Assembly: GCF_022664465.1 (NCBI RefSeq)
Contig: NZ_JAKREV010000010.1
Location: 1 to 53,963 of the forward strand
Source of the DNA: Sphingomonas hankookensis
GTDB taxonomy: Bacteria > Pseudomonadota > Alphaproteobacteria > Sphingomonadales > Sphingomonadaceae
DNA: 53,963 nucleotides
Direction: 5' to 3'
The notes below the pieces were generated by a model. It was not told the DNA's origin. It saw only the letters and a program-made list of their open reading frames with translations, and did not search any database. Shown here one piece after another: positions 17,388 through 25,458 of the stretch. Every line of letters starts with the position of its first letter. Within the stretch, counting starts at the first letter, position 1. The translations under genes and the position numbers were made by a program.

Positions 17388-18779
17388 ATGGGACGTGACG
17401 CGATCATCCTGACCGGCACGATCGGCTATATGATCGCGCTCGCCTTCGTCAGCTTCACTGCGCGCAAGAACGCACGCACGGCCAAGAGCTTCGCGTCGGG
17501 CGGGGTGCATTACCCGGGCGTGCTCATCGGCTTCCTGCTGATGTCCGAGTTCATCGGCACCTCGGCCAGCGTCGGCACCGCGGAGGCGGGCTACAAGGTC
17601 GGAATATCGGCGGCGTGGAACGTCGCCGCACTCGGCATAGGGTTCGTCTTTTACTCGCTCTTCCTGGCGCGCAAGTTCAAGGACACCGGCGAGAATACCA
17701 TCTCGGGTGTCCTCGCGCGCACCTATGGCCAGCCGGTGAAGGTCGCGACGTCGATCATCATGATCTTCGCGTTGCAGATCGTCGCCATTTCGACCTACAC
17801 CAGCGGAGGTGCGATCATCTCGCCACTGTTCGGTATCGACCGGTCCGCAGCGATCGTCGCGACCGGACTAGCGGGCGTCTTGTATGTCGGGCTCGGCGGC
17901 ATGAGCTCGGTCATCTATACCAACGTCATCCATGCGATGGTGAAGTATCTGGGCATCGTCATCGCGCTCGCAATCGGCCTGTCTCAGGTCGGCGGCGTGG
18001 GAACGTTGCGGACGCGCCTGCCTGCGGCGATGTTCGACGCGACCGCGGTCGGCTGGCCGCAGATCTGCGCTTGGCTGGTCGCAGGCATCGGCGCTGTGTT
18101 CGCGACGCAATATGTCGTGCAGGCAATCAACACGGTCGAGGACGGTGCGACCGCGCGGCGTGCGAGCTTCTATTCGGCGATGCTGCTGATCCCGTTCGGC
18201 ATCCTCGCCGCGATGATCGGCATGGTCTGCCAGGTCCTCTATCCCGGCATCACCGCGACCGCGGCCTTTCCGACGCTGGTCGCCGACATGAGCCAGCTGC
18301 CCGCGACGATCGTCGTGGCCGGGCTCGCGGCGTCGTTGTTCGGGACGATTTCCGCGCTCAGCATCGGCGCGGCGACTCTGGTCTACAAGGACTTCTATCT
18401 GCCGCTCACCGGGCACGACGGCGAGAGCACGGGGTCGTTGCGCTTCATCCGCTGGGCGACGATCGCGGCCGGCCTGCTGCCCATCCCCCTCGCGATCCTG
18501 TCGACCGAGGTCCTCAGCGTGACGTTCCTGGCAAAATCGCTGCGCGCATCGCTCGCGCTCCTTGTCTTGCTGGCCTTCTACGCGCCGACATTCGGCACGC
18601 GACGCGGTGCGTTCGTCAGCATCGAGGCGTCGCTGGTCGCGACGATTCTGTGGTTCATGGCAGGCAACCCGTTCGGGATCGACAACGCCTATGTCGCGGT
18701 TGCCATCCCGATCCTGGTGATGGGGTTCAGCCATCTGTTCCGCGGCGCCGATACCGGTCCGGCGTCGGTCGCCTCCTGA
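17388..18779 (+). CDS. Sodium:solute symporter family (SSS) transporter
   Basis: A 463-residue polytopic membrane protein with roughly 13 hydrophobic segments. SEFIGTSASVGTAEAGYK and the following ISAAWNVAALGIGF are the helix-1/2 motifs of SSS transporters, and VLYVGLGGMSSVIYTNVIHAMVKYLGIVIAL is the conserved helix-5/6 region. GGAG 9 bp before the ATG at 17388 supports that start over 17364. It converges on the UbiD gene with a shared terminator between them. Its position at the edge of the furan-acid cluster suggests uptake of a carboxylate, which is inference. Confidence 0.85.
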   Translation: MGRDAIILTGTIGYMIALAFVSFTARKNARTAKSFASGGVHYPGVLIGFLLMSEFIGTSASVGTAEAGYKVGISAAWNVAALGIGFVFYSLFLARKFKDTGENTISGVLARTYGQPVKVATSIIMIFALQIVAISTYTSGGAIISPLFGIDRSAAIVATGLAGVLYVGLGGMSSVIYTNVIHAMVKYLGIVIALAIGLSQVGGVGTLRTRLPAAMFDATAVGWPQICAWLVAGIGAVFATQYVVQAINTVEDGATARRASFYSAMLLIPFGILAAMIGMVCQVLYPGITATAAFPTLVADMSQLPATIVVAGLAASLFGTISALSIGAATLVYKDFYLPLTGHDGESTGSLRFIRWATIAAGLLPIPLAILSTEVLSVTFLAKSLRASLALLVLLAFYAPTFGTRRGAFVSIEASLVATILWFMAGNPFGIDNAYVAVAIPILVMGFSHLFRGADTGPASVAS

Positions 18780-18797
18780 CGCGCATAGTCCGGACAT

Positions 18798-18836
18798 GAA
18801 AAAGGCGGCGTCACCGCGTGGTGGCGCCGCCTTTTT
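18798..18836. terminator. Bidirectional terminator between symporter and UbiD genes
   Basis: GAAAAAGGCGGCG and CGCCGCCTTTTTC are perfect inverted arms around a partly self-complementary loop (caccgcgtggtg). The A-run on one side and T-run on the other make a rho-independent terminator in both directions, serving the two convergent genes. Confidence 0.9.
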
Positions 18837-18856
18837 CACTTCGGCGCGAAGACCGT

Positions 18857-20245
18857 TCAGCCGGCGTCACTCCACCGCGCGTCGGGCGCCAGCACCGCGT
18901 CGAGGTCGAGGTCTTCCGATCCCGGCACGCGGATCCGCTTGAACTGCATCTCGGGCGCATCGACCGGTATCGTCGCATCCAGTCCCATCTTTGCGCCGAG
19001 CCCGTCGCGGGTGGACGGATCGAGCTTAGAACCCTGGCTGTCAGCGATGACGACCAAGTCCCTGTCGGCCTGGAACCGCGTCGAGACCGCCCATTCGACT
19101 TCGCGCGGATCGTGGATGTCGACATCGGTGTCGACGACGACTGCGTGCTTGATGTCGTAATGCGCCGCGAAGGCGCCGAGCAGAACGTTCTTACCCTCCC
19201 CCTCCTGCGTCTTGCGCAGCTTCACGTATAGATGATAGCGCCCGACGCCTCCCATAGCGAGGTGGACGTCGACCACGCCTGGAAAGCTGCGCTGCAAGGT
19301 CGAGAGGATCGTCGCCTCTCGCGGGATCGCGCCGAGCAACAGATGCTCGTACCCGCCGCCGACGATCGTGTGGAATAACGGGTCGCGGCGATGCGTGATC
19401 GCATCAACGTGGATGACGTGGCGCTCGCCGCGCTCGCCATAATATTGCGGGAACTCGCCGAACGGCCCTTCGAGCTCACGCGTCTTGGGGAGAATGCGCC
19501 CTTCGATCACGATCTCGGAATCGGCGGGCACGCGGACGTCATTGGTCAGGCACTTGACGACGTCGAGCGGCGAGCCGCCCAGCGCGCCGGCGATCTCCAG
19601 CTCGTCATGGTCGATCGGCACGATCGCCTGGCTCGCGAGCAGACATGCCGGCGACACCCCGATCGCGATCGCGATCTCTAGTGGCCGTCCGAGCTTTTCC
19701 GCCTTGCGATAATAATGGTCGGTATGCCGCGGCAGCAGCAGGATGCCGATCCGATCCGGGCCGCTGATCTGGCAACGATGGATCGCGACGTTCTGGATTC
19801 CCGTCTCGGGATCGCGCGAGACGAGGATGCCGGCGGTAATATAAGCGCCGCTGTCATGCTCGTTGTGCGTAGGCACCGGCAATTGGCGAAGGATGTCGAC
19901 ATCGCGGTGCACCACCTCGTGTGTCGGTGCGGTCTCGCTCTGCACTTCGTTCCATGGCAGCGGTTCGGCGGCGGCACGCTGGACATGTTCGAGAAGGTCG
20001 GCGGGTGCGACGCCCAGCGACTCGGCCATCCAACCCCGGTCCGAAACGATGCCGGATATCACGCTCACCGGGTGCTCGGACGGTTCGGGGAACAGCGTCG
20101 CGCGCCTGCCGTCCAGCGCCTGCGCCACCGCCGCGACCTGATGGCGCAAATCGAGTCCAGGTTTGGCGACTGACAGACGGCCCGTATCCTGAAGCCGCGT
20201 CAGCCATTCCCGCAAGGACAAGGCGTGGTTGATGTCGGTCGTCAT
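18857..20245 (-). CDS. hmfF: UbiD-family prenylated-FMN decarboxylase, probable furan-dicarboxylate decarboxylase
   Basis: A 462-residue UbiD decarboxylase. By spacing with the well-studied Fdc1, Asn152 and Arg157 (NVAIHR) match its metal ligand and catalytic Arg, and Glu259/Glu264 in LEGPFGE match its catalytic glutamates, so the active site looks complete. The enzyme needs prenyl-FMN supplied by UbiX, which is encoded at 23605. In the hmf pathway HmfF removes one carboxylate from 2,5-furandicarboxylate to give 2-furoate; the hmf assignment comes from cluster content, not a substrate motif. ATG at 20245 follows GAGGGAGAG; a GTG at 20260 is an unlikely alternative. It is divergent from a LysR gene. 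Confidence 0.75.
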   Translation of the reverse strand: MTTDINHALSLREWLTRLQDTGRLSVAKPGLDLRHQVAAVAQALDGRRATLFPEPSEHPVSVISGIVSDRGWMAESLGVAPADLLEHVQRAAAEPLPWNEVQSETAPTHEVVHRDVDILRQLPVPTHNEHDSGAYITAGILVSRDPETGIQNVAIHRCQISGPDRIGILLLPRHTDHYYRKAEKLGRPLEIAIAIGVSPACLLASQAIVPIDHDELEIAGALGGSPLDVVKCLTNDVRVPADSEIVIEGRILPKTRELEGPFGEFPQYYGERGERHVIHVDAITHRRDPLFHTIVGGGYEHLLLGAIPREATILSTLQRSFPGVVDVHLAMGGVGRYHLYVKLRKTQEGEGKNVLLGAFAAHYDIKHAVVVDTDVDIHDPREVEWAVSTRFQADRDLVVIADSQGSKLDPSTRDGLGAKMGLDATIPVDAPEMQFKRIRVPGSEDLDLDAVLAPDARWSDAG

Positions 20246-20322
20246 CGATCTCTCCCTCACGCCATTTCCCGGCGCTGCTCGACTAACCTAGACACCGCGC
20301 GCATAAACAGAAATAATTCCTA

Positions 20323-20339
20323 CTGATCCCTCGTATCAG
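20323..20339. promoter_or_regulatory. Candidate LysR binding dyad
   Basis: CTGAT-N7-ATCAG lies between the divergent UbiD and LysR genes, 36 bp upstream of the LysR start. The 5-bp inverted arms with a T..A-ended core fit a LysR-type operator, which usually lies close to the regulator's own promoter. Binding is inferred. Confidence 0.45.
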
Positions 20340-20374
20340 CAGACCTGAACAGCGGCAGCCTCGGAGTTCGGATC

Positions 20375-21295
20375 ATGGACCTTCGCCAGATCAATTATTT
20401 CATCGCCTTGTTCGAGGAAGGCAGTGTGACGCGCGCCGCACAACGACTCCATGTCGTCCAGCCCGCGGTCTCGATGCAGATCGCTCGGATGGAGCGCGAA
20501 CTGGGTCAGAAACTGTTCGACCGCACACCGAAATCGATGGTCCCGACCGCTGCCGGTCGTACGCTCCATCGCCTCGTGCTGCCAGTCGTGCGCAACCTTT
20601 CGCTCGCGCACGAGCATATGGCGCGGCTGTCAGGCGTCGTGTCGGGCAGGGTCACGATGGGCATGCTCGCGTCGCTCGCGACCAGTCTGATACCGGGTAT
20701 GCTGACAGGGTTCGCCGACGATTATCCCGAGATAGAGGTCGCGGTCGTCGACGGCTACAGCTCGACTTTCATCGATCTGGTGAACGAAGGACAGCTCGAC
20801 TTCGCGGTCATCAACCGCCCGTCGCGCAAGCTGGGACTGATCGTCGATCCGCTGGTCGAAGAGCAGATGGTGCTCGTCACCGGCGCAGCTGACGATGAGG
20901 GCGAGGACGAAGGTGCGGTTTCGATCAAACGGCTGACTGACTACAAGCTGGTTCTGCCGACGCGCCGACACGGCCTGCGCACCGAGTTGGAGCGGCATCT
21001 GGCAAACCGCAACGTCACGCTCGAACCGCGGCTCGAGCTGGATGCGATCGAGGGAATCGTCGAACTTGTCGCAGGCAGCGACTGGGCGACGATCCTGCCG
21101 AGCCTCGCCATCCGCCGTCATCTCGCACCGCGACGCGTACACATACGCGCGATCGAACCGATGATGGTCCGCCGCCTCGCCGTCATCCACCATCCGCGCC
21201 ATCCGCTGAGCCCGGCCAGTCACGCCTTTATCGATCATCTCCGCCAGGCTCTGGTCGCGATGGCGGGCGACGGCTGGATCACTGCGCCTGATTGA
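20375..21295 (+). CDS. LysR-family regulator of the furan-acid cluster (inferred)
   Basis: A 306-residue LysR protein starting MDLRQINYFIALFEEGSVTR, with the helix-turn-helix in the first 60 residues and the effector domain from about 90 (GRVTMGMLASLATSLIPGML). It resembles the TsaR/CbbR branch that responds to aromatic or organic acids. GGAG precedes the ATG. It is divergent from the UbiD gene and 91 bp upstream of the SDR-ALDH-UbiX operon, so it can control both sides. An insertion of acidic residues (DDEGEDEG) interrupts the effector domain near residue 172. Confidence 0.88.
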   Translation: MDLRQINYFIALFEEGSVTRAAQRLHVVQPAVSMQIARMERELGQKLFDRTPKSMVPTAAGRTLHRLVLPVVRNLSLAHEHMARLSGVVSGRVTMGMLASLATSLIPGMLTGFADDYPEIEVAVVDGYSSTFIDLVNEGQLDFAVINRPSRKLGLIVDPLVEEQMVLVTGAADDEGEDEGAVSIKRLTDYKLVLPTRRHGLRTELERHLANRNVTLEPRLELDAIEGIVELVAGSDWATILPSLAIRRHLAPRRVHIRAIEPMMVRRLAVIHHPRHPLSPASHAFIDHLRQALVAMAGDGWITAPD

Positions 21296-21386
21296 ACCGA
21301 TAAGCCGTTATTATTCGACGTGATCCCTGGCCCGTCCTTAGTATCTGCGCAAAGATCAGGCCGCATTGCGGTGGACAGGAGAGCGC

Positions 21387-22145
21387 ATGACCCGACTGAC
21401 AGGACGCAGCATCATCGTGACCGGCGCGGCGCAAGGGATCGGCGCGATCTACGCGATGGCTCTGGCCAAGGAAGGCGCGCGCCTCGCGATCTGCGACATC
21501 GCCAGCCCCAACGACACCGCCGACGCGATCCGCGCGGCGGGCGGAGAGGTGTTCGCCGCAGCCTGCGACGTCACCGATGCACGGGCGGTTGCGCGCTTCG
21601 TCGCCGATGTCGAGGCGACCTATGGCGGCATCCAGATACTCGTCAACAACGCCGCACTGTTCGGCAATCTCGCGCTCAAGCCCTTGGAGCAGATCACGTC
21701 GGACGAATGGGACCGCGTGATGAGCGTCAACGTGCGCGGATCGTTCGAATGCGTGAAGGCGGTGATGCCCGTCATGCGCCGCCAGGGTTACGGCAAGATC
21801 GTCAACATCGCGTCGGGCACGGTGTTCAAGGGCGCGCCGATGATGCTCCATTATGTGTCGTCCAAGGGCGCGATCGTCGCGATGACGCGCTCGATCGCGC
21901 GCGAGGCAGGCGACGCCGGCATCCGCTGCAACTGCCTGGCGCCGGGCCTGACGATGAGCGCCAACGTCGCCGCGAACGGCGACTGGGCCGGCCGGATCTC
22001 CGAGGCCAACATCGCCAGCCGCTGCCTCAAGCGCGAGGCGGTGCCCGAGGATCTGACCGGCACGCTGATCTTCCTCGCAAGCGGCGACAGCGATTTCATG
22101 ACCGGCCAGACCATCGTCGTCGATGGCGGCTCGGTGACGCATTGA
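21387..22145 (+). CDS. SDR-family alcohol dehydrogenase of the furan-acid operon
   Basis: A 252-residue SDR with TGAAQGIG, NNAA in place of NNAG, and the active-site Ser with YVSSKGA as the Tyr/Lys segment. AGGAG precedes the ATG at 21387. It is followed 11 bp later by an aldehyde dehydrogenase gene, so the pair probably oxidises an alcohol to an aldehyde and then to an acid. In this context hydroxymethyl-furan compounds are a reasonable guess. Confidence 0.85.
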   Translation: MTRLTGRSIIVTGAAQGIGAIYAMALAKEGARLAICDIASPNDTADAIRAAGGEVFAAACDVTDARAVARFVADVEATYGGIQILVNNAALFGNLALKPLEQITSDEWDRVMSVNVRGSFECVKAVMPVMRRQGYGKIVNIASGTVFKGAPMMLHYVSSKGAIVAMTRSIAREAGDAGIRCNCLAPGLTMSANVAANGDWAGRISEANIASRCLKREAVPEDLTGTLIFLASGDSDFMTGQTIVVDGGSVTH

Positions 22146-22156
22146 GGACCGCCACC

Positions 22157-23608
22157 ATGAACGTCACCCCCCACTGGATCGACGGCGCCGCCGTCTACAC
22201 CGCGCCCGCCGACAGCCTCGACCCCGCGACCGGCGCGATCACGGGCGCATTCGCGAACGGCGGCGCGCCCGAGGCAAAGGCCGCTATCGCCGCTGCCCGT
22301 GGCGCGTTCGATACCAGCGACTGGCCGATGGCACCGCGCCTGCGCCAGCGCATCATGCTCGACTGGGCGGCGGCGCTCGCCCCGCGCGTCGACAGCCTCG
22401 CCGAGTTGCTGACGCGCGAGAACGGCAAGGTCATCGCGCAGGCGCGCGGCGAGGTGCTAGGCGCGATTTCGGAGATCGAATATTATGCCGGGCTCGCGCG
22501 ACATATCCCGGGCCATGTACTCGAGCCAGAACCCGGCGTGCTGTCGACCGTCCTGCGCGAGCCCATCGGCGTCGCCGCGATTATCGTGCCCTGGAATGCG
22601 CCGGCGGTGCTGCTCGCGCGCGGCATCGGCCCGGCGCTGGCTGCGGGTTGCACGACCGTGATAAAGCCCGCCGCGCAGACGGTTCTGTTCAACGCGGCAT
22701 TCCTTGACCCGCTGCTGCACGATCCGCGCTTGCCGGCGGGCGTTGTCAACGTCTTTGCCGAAACCGGGCATGACGGAGCGCGGCTGCTCGCGTCCTCGCC
22801 GGACATCGACATGATCTGCTTCACCGGATCGACCGCGGTCGGCAAGGACATCATGCGCAGCGCCGCCGATACGATGAAGAAGCTGTCGCTCGAACTCGGC
22901 GGCAAGTCGTGTGCGATCGTCCTCGCGGATGCCGATATCGACGCGGTCGCACCCAAGCTCGCCGCGGCCGCGACGATCATCACGGGTCAGCAATGCACCG
23001 CCGCGCGACGCGTGCTGGTGCATCGGTCAAAGCTGGACGCGATGAAGCGCGCCCTGACGCGGGCGCTCCAGGCGCTGACGGTCGGCAACGGCTTAGACGC
23101 CGCCAGTCGGATCGGGCCGCTGATCGACCCCACGTCACGTGATCGCGTCGCGGCGATGATCGATCGCGCCTGCAATGAGGCCGATGACGTCCTGTTACGT
23201 GGCCGGAGCCTGGAGGGCGCGGGCGCGTTCCTGACACCGACCCTCGTCCACCATCAGGATACAAGCGCGTTCTTTATGCAGCAAGAGATCTTCGGCCCGT
23301 TCGTCACGATCGAAAGCTTCGAGACCGAAGCCGAAGCGGTGGCCCGCGCGAACGATACCATTTTCGGCCTGTCGGCGAGCGTGTGGACGAACGACGGCGC
23401 AGCGGGCCTGCGCATGGCGCGCGCGCTGCGCAACGGAACCGTCTGGATCAACGCGCACAACACGCTGTTCGCCGAGGCCGAAACCGGTGGCTATCGGCAG
23501 AGCGGGATCGGCCGCCTGCATGGTTATGACGCGCTCGCCGACTTTACCGAACTCAAGCACATCTACCAGGCACCCGGCGTGGTCGGGCGCGGGGAGGCGC
23601 GCGGATGA
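22157..23608 (+). CDS. NAD(P)-dependent aldehyde dehydrogenase
   Basis: A 483-residue ALDH. It has the VPWNAP cofactor strand, FTGSTAVG, the general base in LELGGKS, the catalytic Cys280 in GQQC, and the EIFGPF motif late in the protein. The ATG at 22157 lies 11 bp after the SDR stop. Its last codons overlap the UbiX start (ATGA). Together with the SDR it probably converts an aromatic or furanic alcohol to the carboxylate that UbiD or the CoA ligase then uses. The substrate is inferred from neighbours. Confidence 0.9.
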   Translation: MNVTPHWIDGAAVYTAPADSLDPATGAITGAFANGGAPEAKAAIAAARGAFDTSDWPMAPRLRQRIMLDWAAALAPRVDSLAELLTRENGKVIAQARGEVLGAISEIEYYAGLARHIPGHVLEPEPGVLSTVLREPIGVAAIIVPWNAPAVLLARGIGPALAAGCTTVIKPAAQTVLFNAAFLDPLLHDPRLPAGVVNVFAETGHDGARLLASSPDIDMICFTGSTAVGKDIMRSAADTMKKLSLELGGKSCAIVLADADIDAVAPKLAAAATIITGQQCTAARRVLVHRSKLDAMKRALTRALQALTVGNGLDAASRIGPLIDPTSRDRVAAMIDRACNEADDVLLRGRSLEGAGAFLTPTLVHHQDTSAFFMQQEIFGPFVTIESFETEAEAVARANDTIFGLSASVWTNDGAAGLRMARALRNGTVWINAHNTLFAEAETGGYRQSGIGRLHGYDALADFTELKHIYQAPGVVGRGEARG

Positions 23609-24174
23609 CGGGCCTGCCGCTTATCATCGGCATCTCGGGGGCGTCGGGCGTCGTCTACGGCATCCGTATGCTGGAGATCCTGCGCGAACTGGCGATCGAG
23701 ACGCATCTGGTGCTGTCGCGGTCTGGCGAGATCACTATCGCGCACGAGACCGACCGCAAGATCGCCGATGTGAAGGCGCTGGCGACGCATGTCCATGCGC
23801 AGCAGGATATCGCCGCGTCGATCTCGTCGGGTTCGTTCCGCACGCGCGGCATGGTCGTTGCGCCATGTTCGATGCGCTCGATGTCGGAGATCGCGAGCGG
23901 GGTGACCTCCAGCCTGCTCACCCGCGCCGCCGACGTCGTGCTGAAGGAGCGCCGCCGACTGGTGCTGATGGTCCGCGAGACGCCGCTGCACACCGGTCAC
24001 CTGCGCACCATGACGCAATTGTCGGAAATCGGCGCGATCGTCGCGCCGCCCGTGCCCGCCTTCTACGCGCGGCCGCAGAGCCTGGACGACATGGTCGACC
24101 ACACCATCGGACGCGTGCTCGACCTGTTCGACGTCGACGCAGGGCTCGTGCACCGCTGGAAGAGCGACGGCTAA
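23605..24174 (+). CDS. hmfG: UbiX-family flavin prenyltransferase
   Basis: A 189-residue UbiX/Pad1 protein, full length. The N-terminal IIGISGASGVVYGIR is the FMN-binding turn, and LVLMVRETPLHTGHLRTM is the conserved substrate-binding helix. It makes prenyl-FMN from FMN and a dimethylallyl phosphate for UbiD enzymes. In hmf nomenclature the partner of HmfF is HmfG. It is the last gene of the SDR-ALDH-UbiX operon and overlaps the MaoC gene tail to tail by 4 bp. Confidence 0.88.
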   Translation: MTGLPLIIGISGASGVVYGIRMLEILRELAIETHLVLSRSGEITIAHETDRKIADVKALATHVHAQQDIAASISSGSFRTRGMVVAPCSMRSMSEIASGVTSSLLTRAADVVLKERRRLVLMVRETPLHTGHLRTMTQLSEIGAIVAPPVPAFYARPQSLDDMVDHTIGRVLDLFDVDAGLVHRWKSDG

Positions 24175-24623
24175 CCGCCACGCGCGGGTATCTGGATCAG
24201 CGTTTCGAGAGTCATCGCGATCGCTCCGGTCTGGTTCGCGACCGCCGTCGCGAGCAGGATACGGCCTCGATCGGGGCGCTTGCGCGACCGTACGACGTCC
24301 TGGACCTTGCGGTGCGCGATCAGCGTATCCCCCGGGCGGACAGGCAGCAGCCAGCACAGCGCATCGGTGCGCATGCCGAGCAATGGTGTACCCCCGAACG
24401 GCGCGGAGTCGACGAAGTCGCGCATCACCAGCGCGGCGACATGCCATCCGCTCGCGATGATCCCGCCGAATCGTCCCGCATGCGCGGCGTCGGGATCGAC
24501 ATGCATTGGCTGCGGATCGTAGTCGGTGGCGAAGGTGATGATCGCAGCTTCGGTGATCGTGATTGGCGTGCCGACCGAGGTCTCGCCCGGCACGATGTCT
24601 TCAAGATAGCGGTTGTCGCGCAT
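24171..24623 (-). CDS. MaoC-family (hot-dog) acyl-CoA dehydratase/hydratase
   Basis: A 150-residue single hot-dog protein. The hydratase-2 active-site motif is clear: FATDYDPQPMHVD, with the Asp and His about five residues apart. Such enzymes add water to 2-enoyl-CoAs. The ribosome site is weak. It lies 50 bp after hmfE on the same strand, with a strong hairpin between. No MaoC protein belongs to the described hmf pathway; it might hydrate or open the hydroxyfuroyl-CoA intermediate, or handle an unrelated acyl-CoA. Confidence 0.82.
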   Translation of the reverse strand: MRDNRYLEDIVPGETSVGTPITITEAAIITFATDYDPQPMHVDPDAAHAGRFGGIIASGWHVAALVMRDFVDSAPFGGTPLLGMRTDALCWLLPVRPGDTLIAHRKVQDVVRSRKRPDRGRILLATAVANQTGAIAMTLETLIQIPARGG

Positions 24624-24640
24624 CGGCTCGTCTTTCGTGA

Positions 24641-24668
24641 AAGCGGGGTCGGCTGGCCGACCCCGCTT
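24641..24668. terminator. Strong hairpin between hmfE and the MaoC gene
   Basis: AAGCGGGGTCGGC and GCCGACCCCGCTT are perfect 13-bp arms around two bases, 5 bp beyond the hmfE stop. There is no clear T-run on the minus strand, so it may be a weak terminator, an attenuator or an mRNA-stability element that lowers MaoC expression relative to the operon. Confidence 0.6.
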
Positions 24669-24672
24669 CTCC

Positions 24673-25458
24673 TCACAGGCCCTTGAAGACAGGAACGCGC
24701 TTCTCGTGGAACGCCTTCACCCCTTCGGCAAAATCCTCCGACGAGCGCAGCCGGCTGTAGCAATGCCCCTCGAGTTCGATCGCGATCGCGAGGCTCGAAT
24801 CCTCGGTGTCGTTAAGCAGCTTCTTCGCGGTCCGCTGCGCGAGCGGTGAGAAGCCGACGAGTTCCTTGACCAGTGCATCGGTCGCGGCCTCCAGTTCGCC
24901 ATCGGCGACGATCTCTGTCGCGATGCCCCAGTCATAGGCCTGCTGGCCCTTGATGCGGCGCGAGCGCATGACGATGTCCTTGGTCCGCGTGATGCCGACG
25001 ATCTTCTGCAGTCGCGCCGACCCGCCCGACCCGGGGATCTGCCCCAGCTTCTGCTCCGGCAACGCATATTGCGTGGTCTCGGTCACGAGGCGGAAATCGC
25101 AAGCGAGCGACAGCTCGAACCCGACGCCGAAGCAATAGCCGCGATTGGCCGCGATCACCGGCTTCGCGCAACGCGCGGGCGCGGCGACGTTCCACGCGAG
25201 CTTCGACACATGCTCGGGCGTCGCTTCCAGGAAGCCCATGATATAGCCGCCCGACGAGAAATGCTTGCCGATCGCGCGCACGACGATCACGCGGACGCGG
25301 TCGTCCTCGTCGAGCGCTTCGAACACCGCCTTCAGCTGGTCGCGCTGCGCCATGCTGATCGTGTTGTACTCATCCCGGTCGAGAATGATGTCGCCGCGTT
25401 TCTGTTCGGCGTCGATGACGACGGTGAAACCGTCGAGATTGGTGTAGGCATCGGTCAT
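24673..25458 (-). CDS. hmfE: Enoyl-CoA hydratase/isomerase family protein, probable 2-oxoglutaroyl-CoA hydrolase
   Basis: A 261-residue crotonase. The CoA-binding and oxyanion regions are visible: GKHFSSGGYIMGFLEA at about 65-79 and ANRGYCFGVGFELSLACDFRL at about 104-124, followed by LPEQKLGQIPGSGG. In the hmf pathway the crotonase-family HmfE hydrolyses 2-oxoglutaroyl-CoA, and this protein sits directly after the ligase gene with an ATGA overlap, as expected. The first oxyanion loop reads Tyr72-Ile-Met74 where crotonases normally have an Asp or Ala-Asp pattern. AGAAGGAT is the ribosome site. Hydratase activity remains an alternative. Confidence 0.72.
   Translation of the reverse strand: MTDAYTNLDGFTVVIDAEQKRGDIILDRDEYNTISMAQRDQLKAVFEALDEDDRVRVIVVRAIGKHFSSGGYIMGFLEATPEHVSKLAWNVAAPARCAKPVIAANRGYCFGVGFELSLACDFRLVTETTQYALPEQKLGQIPGSGGSARLQKIVGITRTKDIVMRSRRIKGQQAYDWGIATEIVADGELEAATDALVKELVGFSPLAQRTAKKLLNDTEDSSLAIAIELEGHCYSRLRSSEDFAEGVKAFHEKRVPVFKGL

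Noticed and set aside
21320..23608. A 762-codon plus-strand frame including the aldehyde dehydrogenase
   Set aside because: The upstream portion overlaps the SDR gene in another frame and is low-complexity Arg-rich. The ALDH starts at 22157.
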